This document shows positions 36,811 to 45,304 of a stretch of DNA of 64,000 nt, piece after piece. Both the position numbers and the translations under genes were made by a program. Source of the DNA: a filamentous cyanobacterium CCT1 (lineage in GTDB: Bacteria; Cyanobacteriota; Cyanobacteriia; Phormidesmidales; Phormidesmidaceae); assembly GCA_003017855.1 (NCBI GenBank), contig PYER01000001.1, positions 24,675-88,674 of the forward strand, in the 5' to 3' direction. Under the pieces are notes generated by a model. It worked only from the letters and a program-made list of their open reading frames with translations. It did no database searches and had not been told where the DNA came from. Each line of letters starts with the position of its first letter. The stretch's first letter is position 1.

Positions 36811-39800
36811 TCAGCTTCCTCCCCAAGCCGAGGAGGGCGGTGACCTGCCACTATGTAAAACCCAATGGAGTCTAGGGAAACGCGGGGATTGATCATGCCG
36901 TCCAGAAGAGCGTTCTTAAGCGCTGCCTCTATACTGGCCTCTTCAGCCAGGGATTGCCCAGAGCCCATCTCATTTTGTCTTTCTAGGCGTAGGGTTAACT
37001 TTTCTACCCGTTCACTGAGTTTGCGATCGGCATCTTTGGCGTAGCGCTGGCAGTCGCTAAGGAAGGCTTCGCTCCGCCGCAGGCTTGCTTCTGATTGGGT
37101 TCTAGCCCCTTGGCAAAGGGCTTCCCAGTCATCGCGACTAATGAACTCATCGATAATATCCAACCGTTTTTTGGCCAAGTTGTAGTCTTGCCGGGGTTGC
37201 CCCTTGCCAGAGTAATTGCGTTCTAGGATAGCTAAGAGGTGCTCATCGGTTACAACCTGCATACGGGTATCTAGGAATAACGTTCTGAAAAAGGGAGGAA
37301 ACAGGGCATCTGCTCGCCGCTGTATGGCGCGGAGGGAGAGATTTTTCCACTGATGTTGCTCAAGCAACTGCTTAACTCCTGACAGGTCGGCTTCGATCAC
37401 ATAGTCAAAGCGAAACCCGATCCACTCCAGGCCTTCGTCAGCGGGCAATTCTGGTGCGTGCCGCCAGAGGGCGAAGGCTCGACCTCGGTCATCCCACTTC
37501 ACGTAGTCATTCAGGGCATCGATGATGCCTGCGCCAACTCGATAGAGCACCCTGCCTGGGCGGCGGTTGGCCAGGCGGCGGTTGTAGGTGCCAGGCTTAT
37601 TTAACTCCTCTGGCGGTAGAAAGGTGAGAATGTCGTTGACCGGCAGCAATGTGTTGGTGGTTGGCTTGTACCAGAAGAAATCAATATTGTCGGAGTCCGT
37701 AAACCAACGCTTAAATTGCAGCGCGTCGCAAACCCATCCTTCAGTCGCCCGTTGTATCTCCTTGTGGCGACCGTCGTAATCATCGAGTAGGGCGAAATAC
37801 TCGGCAGCATTCCTATCCAGAACATCAATTTCATCTAGGGCATGTTGTTCGCCAATACTGACCTTCTCTGACTCGACCTCATTGTCAACCACGTCGATGA
37901 TCCGTTCTAAACCATCTGCCCCTTCCTGAAAGAGCAAGGTCTCGAATTCCGGCAGCTTACTGTCAACGTAGAACTGGAGGCTGGCAATGGATTCTTTAAA
38001 CAGATTGAGCCCAGACCCCAGGAGAACAACCCAGGCGCAAAGCGGGTCATCCGTAGCTTGGGATCCACTAAAGACGACATACTTCATCGAATGCTGTAAG
38101 CCGATCCGGTTCATCCGGCCATGGCGCTGTTCTAGGCGGTTAGGTGACCAGGGCAAGTCAAAGTGAATCATGTAATCGGCGAACTGGAGGTTGTGGCCCT
38201 CTTCGCCTGAGGCATCGCAGACCAGTACAAAGCAGCGGGGGTTGGTTTTGAATTGGTTCTCCTGCTGCTCGACGATTTCAGCGGATTGGCCTATCTCTAG
38301 GGTGGCGATCGCAGCGTCACCAAACTTTCTCCTCAGGTGCTGGGCAATGGTCTGGCCTACCTGGGTATAGCCCGTAAACACAACCAGTTTGGGGATATTA
38401 ACCCCTCCTTTCTCTCGCAGGTTGGCAATTAGATTTTGGAGATGGTGGATGCGATCGCCCTCCTCCAGTATCTCCCTCAGGATTTCTAGCAGCTGCTCCA
38501 GCAGGCCATCTTCGCCAGCGAAGTGGGGGGTGTCGAGCAGCAGCCTTACGGTATCGGCTCCAAAGGCTTTGGTGACTTCAGCTAGGTGTTGACCTTCGAG
38601 GCGGGCGGCGATCGCCCATTCCAAAACGCGATGCCAACTACCTCTGGCCAAAAAGAAGACTCTGTAGAGGCGGCTCAGTTGTTGCCTGTATTCACTATGA
38701 TCTTCAGCTACCCCCAGGGCTTGAATCCGCCATTCGTCCAGGTACTCATGCAGGCGCTCGGCCTGGTCATTGTTGTCAAACTCCATCTGAAACAGAGCAT
38801 CAGATTGGTCGATCAGCACATCTTCCACTGAGTCGCGCCGGTTGCGGAGCATCCGGCGGTGCAGGCGGTAGGTGTCGCTAATGTGAGTCCGAATGGCGCG
38901 GACGGTGGTGGCCCGTTCACTGGGCTCAGTGGCATCTGACTCTAGCTGGGCTTGTAGTTGATCAACTAAGGAACTGAGACGCGGATCCTCTGGAAATAAG
39001 CCTCTCAGTTTGCCTAGGCTGGTTTTTAAGACAAAGGAGGGTGCAGTCTCCTTGAAGGAGAGCAAGACTCGCCCAATATCTTGACGTTTGCGAATCCGCT
39101 CTTTGAAGCCGTCTAGATCGTTAAGGCTATAGGTGGCACGGTCGAGCAGGTGGAGCATGGCCAGAAAGGCTTGCTCATGGTTGAGCGCGGGTGTAGCGGA
39201 TAGCAGCAGCACCCCTTGGGCACCGTGGGCCAGTCGCTGGCACAGGGCAAACTGTCTCTGCTCGGAGCTTTGGGGTGAAGCCGCCATCGCGGCGATGTGA
39301 TGGGCCTCGTCGATAATTAGGAAGTGAGGCGTTTGTAAGGTGACGCGATCTAAGTCTTCTGCGGCGACCAGTTGCACTTCATTGGTGAGGTAAAACTTAT
39401 CGGCCAGTTCTCGTCGCCACTGCTCTTGCAAAGAGCGCGGCACGATCGCTAAGGCGCGGCTATCTGGGTTATCCAGCAGGAACTGTCTGAGGATGGCTCC
39501 GGCTTCTATGGTTTTGCCCAGGCCAACTTCGTCGGCCAGCAGATAGCGCTGGATGGGGTCTTCTAACACCCGGCGCACGACTTCGACTTGGTGGCGGTAG
39601 AGGGCTATATTGGCAGAAAAGAGCCCTGGCATACCGTGACTGATGGCCCGCTGTTCGGTTAGGCTACGGACAAAGGCTGAGCGGTGGGTATGGAAGTAAG
39701 GCGTTTCGTGGCCTTTGAGGATCAGGATGTCGGTGGGGTCATCGATGGGGTGGTTGCAGCGGACGTAGATTTCTTGCTCGGAGGCATAGCGGTAACCGCT

Positions 39801-40106
39801 GTTTGGGAGATCGATTTCGTAGCTTTGGCGGTCTGGGTGCCAGGCGAAGACTCTACCGACTTGCCAGCGGCCTTCGTCTTCGAGCCAGAGGTAGCAGCGG
39901 GTGTGGCGTTGAAGTGTAACGGGTTGTAACGAGTTGAGGGGGATGCTTCTTGAGATTTTGTGAGCGATAGACACCCAGTAATGGATTTCTGCGGTTGAAT
40001 GGGTGATAGAGACAACCTTACCGACGCCTAGTGGGCTAGAGCTTGCCTGTACTAATGTACCAATTTGCAGGGTTTCCAGGCTGGGGTGGTGGGTAAACAT
40101 GTTCAA
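36807..40106 (-). CDS. dpdE: DpdE, SNF2-family helicase
   Basis: The 1099-residue protein has an N-terminal pair of small beta domains (about 12-120; GTLVQASSSPLGVGKVVS is Tudor/SH3-like). The SNF2 core follows: motif I ADEVGLGKT at 191-199, DEAH at 266-269, motif III LLLSATP, and C-terminal motif HFDLPWSPNRLEQRHGRMNRIG. A long helical tail follows. SNF2 ATPases move on double-stranded DNA without strand separation. This is the first gene of the long minus-strand operon; its promoter must lie in the 94-base gap 40107-40200 shared with the divergent TIR/CHAT gene. A second ATG two codons later is an alternative start. Confidence 0.8.
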   Translation of the reverse strand: MNMFTHHPSLETLQIGTLVQASSSPLGVGKVVSITHSTAEIHYWVSIAHKISRSIPLNSLQPVTLQRHTRCYLWLEDEGRWQVGRVFAWHPDRQSYEIDLPNSGYRYASEQEIYVRCNHPIDDPTDILILKGHETPYFHTHRSAFVRSLTEQRAISHGMPGLFSANIALYRHQVEVVRRVLEDPIQRYLLADEVGLGKTIEAGAILRQFLLDNPDSRALAIVPRSLQEQWRRELADKFYLTNEVQLVAAEDLDRVTLQTPHFLIIDEAHHIAAMAASPQSSEQRQFALCQRLAHGAQGVLLLSATPALNHEQAFLAMLHLLDRATYSLNDLDGFKERIRKRQDIGRVLLSFKETAPSFVLKTSLGKLRGLFPEDPRLSSLVDQLQAQLESDATEPSERATTVRAIRTHISDTYRLHRRMLRNRRDSVEDVLIDQSDALFQMEFDNNDQAERLHEYLDEWRIQALGVAEDHSEYRQQLSRLYRVFFLARGSWHRVLEWAIAARLEGQHLAEVTKAFGADTVRLLLDTPHFAGEDGLLEQLLEILREILEEGDRIHHLQNLIANLREKGGVNIPKLVVFTGYTQVGQTIAQHLRRKFGDAAIATLEIGQSAEIVEQQENQFKTNPRCFVLVCDASGEEGHNLQFADYMIHFDLPWSPNRLEQRHGRMNRIGLQHSMKYVVFSGSQATDDPLCAWVVLLGSGLNLFKESIASLQFYVDSKLPEFETLLFQEGADGLERIIDVVDNEVESEKVSIGEQHALDEIDVLDRNAAEYFALLDDYDGRHKEIQRATEGWVCDALQFKRWFTDSDNIDFFWYKPTTNTLLPVNDILTFLPPEELNKPGTYNRRLANRRPGRVLYRVGAGIIDALNDYVKWDDRGRAFALWRHAPELPADEGLEWIGFRFDYVIEADLSGVKQLLEQHQWKNLSLRAIQRRADALFPPFFRTLFLDTRMQVVTDEHLLAILERNYSGKGQPRQDYNLAKKRLDIIDEFISRDDWEALCQGARTQSEASLRRSEAFLSDCQRYAKDADRKLSERVEKLTLRLERQNEMGSGQSLAEEASIEAALKNALLDGMINPRVSLDSIGFYIVAGHRPPRLGEEAE

Positions 40107-40200
40107 TAGGGAGGCTTCTAGCTTATAGGTTTCCCAATTCAGACACCCTTCCTAAGGATAGATACTTTTTTCAGACAAACATCAACCTTCGGTATCGGGC

Positions 40201-43200
40201 ATGGCAGGCGAGGCGCTAGACGTTTTTATTTCCTACTCGCGACGCGACGAAGAGCTCAAGGATGAGCTGGTCAATTATCATCTCAAGCAGCTCCAGCGAG
40301 AGGGCAAAATCCGCACCTGGCAAGACCAAGATATCGAAGCGGGAACGGAGTGGGCCAAAGAAATCCAAGCCAATCTAGAAAAGGCCGACATCGTTCTGCT
40401 GCTAATTACCCCCCACTTTTTGGCATCTGACTACTGTTACGAAACCGAGATACAACGGGCGGTGCAGCGTCACCACGAAGGCACAGCCAGGGTTATCCCA
40501 ATTATCTTGGAACCTTGCGGCTGGAAATATAGCAATTTTAAACAGCTCCAGGTGTTGCCTAAGGACGGAAGACCTGTTACCAGTTGGACTGATCAAGACG
40601 AAGCCTTTTTTGATGTAGAAGAAGGCATTCGCCAAGTGGTGGATGCCTTGAACGATGAGCGAAAAAAGCAAAAGAATGTCGAGCGACAACAGCGAAATGC
40701 TGGATCCTTACGCCCTTTGAAACCACTGAACATATTTATTTCCTACTCGCGACACGACGAAGGGCTTAAGGATGAGTTGGTTAACTACCATCTCAAACTG
40801 CTTCAGCGGGAGGGTAAAGTTAACACATGGCAAGACCGCGACATTGAAGCCGGGGCAGAATGGGCCACAGAGATTAAGGTCAACCTGGAAAAGGCCGACA
40901 TCGTACTACTGCTGGTGACCCGCCACTTTCTGGCCTCCGACTACTGCTACGGACCCGAGATGCAGGGGGCCGTGCAACGTCATTATGACGGTACCACCAG
41001 GGTTGTCCCAGTTATCCTGGAACCCTGTGGTTGGCAATATAGCCACTTCAGCAAGCTCCAGGTACTCCCCAAAGACGGCAAGCCTATTACGCGCTGGGAC
41101 GAGAAGGCAGCAGCCTTTTTGGATGTGGAAAACGGCCTTCGCCAAATTTTAGATGGCCTAAAGGCCCAGCCACCAGATGCCGAAAGACTGAGGCAAAAAC
41201 CCGCAAGAGTAGGAAGCCTTGAAGAAATCAGTGGTCTTTTTAGAGATCGTTATAAAATACTTAAAGCTTTGGGTCGAGGAGGTTATGGGACTACCTATTT
41301 AGCTCAGATTACGCCACTGCGAGGAGATTCTCTCTGCGTAATTAAGCAACTTTCTCCTAAAACTCAAAATCCACAATTTTTAGAAAGAGCAAAAGTTAGA
41401 TTTCGAAGAGAAGCTAGAATCCTGGCTAAACTTGGATCCCACTCTCAAATTCCACAATTACTCGATTATTTTACAACGAATAATGAGTTTTATCTCGTTC
41501 AAGAATATATAGAAGGAAACACACTTTCATCTGAAGTTCGAAGTAGTGGTAAAAAGAATGAGACCCAAGTAATCGATTTTTTGAGAGAAGTAGCACCTGT
41601 TATTAAATTTATACACAAAAATCAAGTTATTCATAGAGATATTAAACCTCCAAATATTATTCGCAGCGACACAGATCATCGACTAGTACTGATTGACTTC
41701 GGTTCTGTACGCGAACTTCTGGTCGAGGAAAACGACTATACGATTTTTCAGTCTTCAGATAGTTATTTCGTTGGTACTCCTGGATTTGCTCCACCCGAGC
41801 AATTAGCGCTAAGGTCAGTTTATGCCAGCGATATCTATGCTCTTGGAATGACGTGCATGTATCTGTTGACTGGTTTAACTCCTATAGAATTTGATCAAGA
41901 CCCAGTTACAGGAGAAATACGTTGGAAAGACTCGATTGATATTTCGCCAAATTTTCGTCAAATAATCCAAAAGATGATTAAGGCTGACTTAGCTGAACGC
42001 TATCAGTCAATTGATGATCTTGAAAGAGATCTAATTAGAGTTAATACTGCAAAAAAGTCAAGAACACGTGTAAAAAAGATTCGAAATGAGATCTTTGGTG
42101 AAAAAAGCCGACAAGATCATCATACTATCTACCTGAAAGTTCCCTTAGAGTCCATTTTGATCGGAAGCGAGTTTGAGGTTTGTGTTGGATTAGGTCTAGA
42201 GCCAAATGATCAAGTTGAAAGCCTTGAAATTCAAGTTCCTAAGCACGATGCGTTCGGCAAAGAATTAAACTTTCTTCTGTCATCCTCGGACTTCCAGATT
42301 GGAGGGTCTAGTGAGGCTAGTCTTCCTCTTGGCTCTGACTTGCTTGCAACAAGCGGTAGAGCAGTCAGATTTCATCTAACTGCTCTACGGGCAGGAAGCT
42401 TAAAACTGTTCTTAGAAGTTTACCTAAACGAAGAATTTAAAGGAAAAATTCAACGAACATTAGATGTACAGGATTTTGTTGAGAATAGAAGATCTGTAAG
42501 CAGACAACTGCTTCACTCTCGACCAGTTTCGCATCCAGATCTAATACTTCAAGTTCAAGGCTGCCATAGCGATGATTTGGGTTTTCAGCTAGATTATCAA
42601 TTAACTAGCCTTACGTCGCTCAATGCCTTAAACGAATTCTCTCCTTTCTCCAAAGTTATCCAAGCTAATTTGCGAGAGAGATTTAGACACGAACTATCTT
42701 TGACTGCTGAAAAAGCTCATGCTGAAGTCGGCCAGTCTAAAGAGCAGTTGTCTGCCCTATCTTCTCTAGGGCAGGCTTTATTTCAACGCTTGCTACCGCA
42801 GGATATCCAAGATGAACTGCGAAGCGTTCGACGCTACTCCCGGCCTGCCAGTCTCATGATCTTGGCCGGCCAAGCTACACGGCTACCTTGGGAAATCATG
42901 CATGATGGTCAACATTTTCTGGGCGATCGCTTCATCCTAGGGCGCTGGCCTTTAGAAATTAGCGACAAACGTCCTTATGAGTTTGCCATTGGGTCGGTGA
43001 AATTGGCCCACTACGCCAATGTTGAGCGACCTGATATGTGGCTTGATCTCCTAGAGTCTCCTGGATCGACGCCACCATCGGTCATGCAGCAGGGCATTTT
43101 TGAAGATCTCGGGTTAGCGGAGGTGCTACAGGGGTTGCACCTAGTACGGCAGGGTGAAAGCGGTAACGACGTGGACGCGAGAATCGATGCTCCAGTAGCG

Positions 43201-43953
43201 ATCCAGGAAGCTCCCACCACAGAGGGAGTGGAAGAACAGTTACGACCAGGGAAGCTCAACCTACGACGCAACCGCCCGATTGTGAGTTTAGGCTATCTAC
43301 AAAATGGTCATAGGGAATTGACCAATATTGAAACCGCCTGGGTGCCTGCGTTTTTGAGAGCTGGTTGCAGCGCATTTGTCGGGTCGCTGTGGTCGGTGCG
43401 CCCTGAGGTAGAGGCTGCTTTTATCAGTAACTTTTACAGCAACCTGTGGGCGGGCAATAACCTGGGTTTGGCCTTTTACAAGGCTAAGCAGATGGCTCGG
43501 GTGGCTGTACCAGAGTCAGTAGACTGGCTGTCCTACGTGCTGTATGGCGATCCGATGGCGCGACCCTACCGACCTGTGGAGGGGCGAGGCTATGCTGTGG
43601 TAGAAGCCGTTGGTCACGATCTCGATCAGCCAGTGGCTGCTGGTTCTACCCTGCGATTTCGGGCTAGTTTGCGGCGAAAACCGCCTATTTGGTACGAAAA
43701 TCGGCTGATGGATGTGACTGAAGCCCTAATTTTCGATGATTTGAAGGTTTACATCGCGGCGTCTGGAATTGAGGTTAAACCGAGTGATTGTATTGAGATG
43801 AGGCGTACCCCCGATGGAGACTATCTAGGTTGGTTTAACCTGTCCATTCCGTCTGGATTGGCTGGACAGACAATTTTAGTGCAGGTGCACTTTGAAAATG
43901 GGGATGACCCTATCCAGAGCCAGCGGTTGACGCTGAAAGTGGCGGAGGCTTAG
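40201..43953 (+). CDS. TIR-TIR-Ser/Thr kinase-beta-sandwich-degenerate CHAT protein
   Basis: The 1250-residue multidomain protein has TIR 1 (about 6-140) and TIR 2 (about 176-310), which are tandem copies; both keep the FLASDYCY segment, with a Glu two residues on in TIR 1. A protein kinase (about 345-615) follows, with GRGGYGTTYLA, VIKQL, HRD (478-480) and DFG (499-501), so it looks active. A beta-sandwich (about 640-770) and a CHAT-like domain (about 860-1130) follow, then a C-terminal beta region. The CHAT part lacks the His and Cys of the active site: the segment where NACQS belongs reads SLGYLQNG. TIR domains commonly destroy NAD+ on activation. The next gene encodes an active CHAT protease, 12 bases on. 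Likely a sensor/signalling subunit of an abortive-type system. Confidence 0.8.
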   Translation: MAGEALDVFISYSRRDEELKDELVNYHLKQLQREGKIRTWQDQDIEAGTEWAKEIQANLEKADIVLLLITPHFLASDYCYETEIQRAVQRHHEGTARVIPIILEPCGWKYSNFKQLQVLPKDGRPVTSWTDQDEAFFDVEEGIRQVVDALNDERKKQKNVERQQRNAGSLRPLKPLNIFISYSRHDEGLKDELVNYHLKLLQREGKVNTWQDRDIEAGAEWATEIKVNLEKADIVLLLVTRHFLASDYCYGPEMQGAVQRHYDGTTRVVPVILEPCGWQYSHFSKLQVLPKDGKPITRWDEKAAAFLDVENGLRQILDGLKAQPPDAERLRQKPARVGSLEEISGLFRDRYKILKALGRGGYGTTYLAQITPLRGDSLCVIKQLSPKTQNPQFLERAKVRFRREARILAKLGSHSQIPQLLDYFTTNNEFYLVQEYIEGNTLSSEVRSSGKKNETQVIDFLREVAPVIKFIHKNQVIHRDIKPPNIIRSDTDHRLVLIDFGSVRELLVEENDYTIFQSSDSYFVGTPGFAPPEQLALRSVYASDIYALGMTCMYLLTGLTPIEFDQDPVTGEIRWKDSIDISPNFRQIIQKMIKADLAERYQSIDDLERDLIRVNTAKKSRTRVKKIRNEIFGEKSRQDHHTIYLKVPLESILIGSEFEVCVGLGLEPNDQVESLEIQVPKHDAFGKELNFLLSSSDFQIGGSSEASLPLGSDLLATSGRAVRFHLTALRAGSLKLFLEVYLNEEFKGKIQRTLDVQDFVENRRSVSRQLLHSRPVSHPDLILQVQGCHSDDLGFQLDYQLTSLTSLNALNEFSPFSKVIQANLRERFRHELSLTAEKAHAEVGQSKEQLSALSSLGQALFQRLLPQDIQDELRSVRRYSRPASLMILAGQATRLPWEIMHDGQHFLGDRFILGRWPLEISDKRPYEFAIGSVKLAHYANVERPDMWLDLLESPGSTPPSVMQQGIFEDLGLAEVLQGLHLVRQGESGNDVDARIDAPVAIQEAPTTEGVEEQLRPGKLNLRRNRPIVSLGYLQNGHRELTNIETAWVPAFLRAGCSAFVGSLWSVRPEVEAAFISNFYSNLWAGNNLGLAFYKAKQMARVAVPESVDWLSYVLYGDPMARPYRPVEGRGYAVVEAVGHDLDQPVAAGSTLRFRASLRRKPPIWYENRLMDVTEALIFDDLKVYIAASGIEVKPSDCIEMRRTPDGDYLGWFNLSIPSGLAGQTILVQVHFENGDDPIQSQRLTLKVAEA
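40222..41160 (+). repeat. Tandem 510-bp duplication encoding two TIR domains
   Basis: The DNA around 40225-40660 is repeated at 40735-41160 with an offset of exactly 510 bases (170 codons). Matching stretches include TTATTTCCTACTCGCGAC in both copies and long near-identical runs, differing mostly at third positions. It explains the two TIR domains as an in-frame tandem duplication inside one gene. Confidence 0.75.
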
Positions 43954-43965
43954 CAAGAGAAGTAG

Positions 43966-45186
43966 ATGCAAGGAGTTGTTAGCCCAGTTTCGCTACCACT
44001 TGGCTCTCGGGAACTAGAGATTGTTGTTCAGCCAGACTCCTTTTCCATTGGGCGTCACCAGTTCAAGCGACCCAGCGACGATGTGCTGGAGATGTTTACC
44101 GAAGGCATTCTCGATGTGTTCGATTATCTGCGTCGGGCCAGCAAGCACAGCATTGACCTTGCGCCAGAGGTCTGCCAAGCCTCTCTCGTGCGCTTGGCAG
44201 AAGAGGGCCGTATGGCCTACAAGGAGTTTTTTGGCGAAGATCGGCCTAGCAAGATTTTGGCCTCTCGCCTAACAGAAGGGGTTGCCCCTACCTTTGTTTC
44301 AGAGTCCACAGCCTTTCCGTGGGAGGTGCTGTTTGGGGGCACCGAAGATGACTACGAAGCCGGGAATGCCGATTGTTTCTGGGGGTTCCGCTACACCCCA
44401 GCCCGCATTCTTGACTTCAGCAAAGACGTGATCGACTTTCCGCCAGAGCAGAGTTCTCCGTCTGACATGCTGTTTTGTCTGCACCATAAACTCATGCAGG
44501 CCCACCAGCACGAGCGCCCTCTGATTGAGCGGATTGTGAGGGGTACTCGGGCAGACCGCTTTACTGTCTTTGGCCCTCGGTGCTCGCTGGCCGTATGCGA
44601 AGGTACAGCCCTGAAAGGTGACGACCTGCTTAAGTATTTGTACAAAGCTCGTCATAACATGCTGCACTTTGCCTGCCACTGCCAAAAAAGCCCCCGTGGC
44701 GATGACATGCTGCTAGTGTCGTTTATCAACGAAGAGGCCACTGAGTCGGAGTCGCCTATTCTGGAACTAGAGACTCGCCGGTTCTCGCTGCGGGATGGTC
44801 AATTTCTCTACCAACCGCTGATTTTTCTCAACGCCTGCCAGTCTGCCGGTGGGCCAGATGACCTGAGTCGCACATTTAACTTACCAAAGTATTTTATGCA
44901 GAAAGAGGCAGCGGCGGTGATTGCGACGGCATGCCCAGTGCCAGACTGCTTTGCAGCAGCGTTTGCAAAGCAGTTTTACGAATACTTTTTGAAGGGTGCG
45001 GTGGTGGAAGATGATGCTACTGGGCAGGCGGTAGTTAGACTAATATCGATTGGGGAGGCACTGAGACGAACTCGTCAGCATTTTTTGAAAGAGCATAACA
45101 ATCCGTTGGGCTTGGCTTATGGACTATATAGCCCATCTCATTATCGACTAAGTAGCTTATTAGGGAAAGAAATGTCTCAGGTTTAA
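43966..45186 (+). CDS. Stand-alone CHAT protease (catalytic dyad intact), pair 1
   Basis: The 406-residue protein has an N-terminal helical part (about 15-110), a WEVLFGG segment, and a CHAT (caspase HetF-associated with TPR) peptidase domain in its second half. The catalytic His238 is in MLHFACHC and the catalytic Cys291 in FLNACQSAGG. CHAT proteases are clan CD enzymes, relatives of caspases and gasdermin-activating bacterial proteases. The gene lies 12 bases after the TIR-kinase protein and is surely co-transcribed. The partner has lost the dyad, so this one probably supplies proteolysis for the pair. The target is not evident; no gasdermin is seen here. Confidence 0.82.
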   Translation: MQGVVSPVSLPLGSRELEIVVQPDSFSIGRHQFKRPSDDVLEMFTEGILDVFDYLRRASKHSIDLAPEVCQASLVRLAEEGRMAYKEFFGEDRPSKILASRLTEGVAPTFVSESTAFPWEVLFGGTEDDYEAGNADCFWGFRYTPARILDFSKDVIDFPPEQSSPSDMLFCLHHKLMQAHQHERPLIERIVRGTRADRFTVFGPRCSLAVCEGTALKGDDLLKYLYKARHNMLHFACHCQKSPRGDDMLLVSFINEEATESESPILELETRRFSLRDGQFLYQPLIFLNACQSAGGPDDLSRTFNLPKYFMQKEAAAVIATACPVPDCFAAAFAKQFYEYFLKGAVVEDDATGQAVVRLISIGEALRRTRQHFLKEHNNPLGLAYGLYSPSHYRLSSLLGKEMSQV

Positions 45187-45304
45187 TTTTATTGCAAAGC
45201 TAAGTTGCCTAATATTCCTTCCTATTATCAATTTAACTTAAGTTGAAAAATAGAAGCTTGCATAGGTCATATCTAGCTTAACTGAGTAAGGATTAAAAGT
45301 GTAG

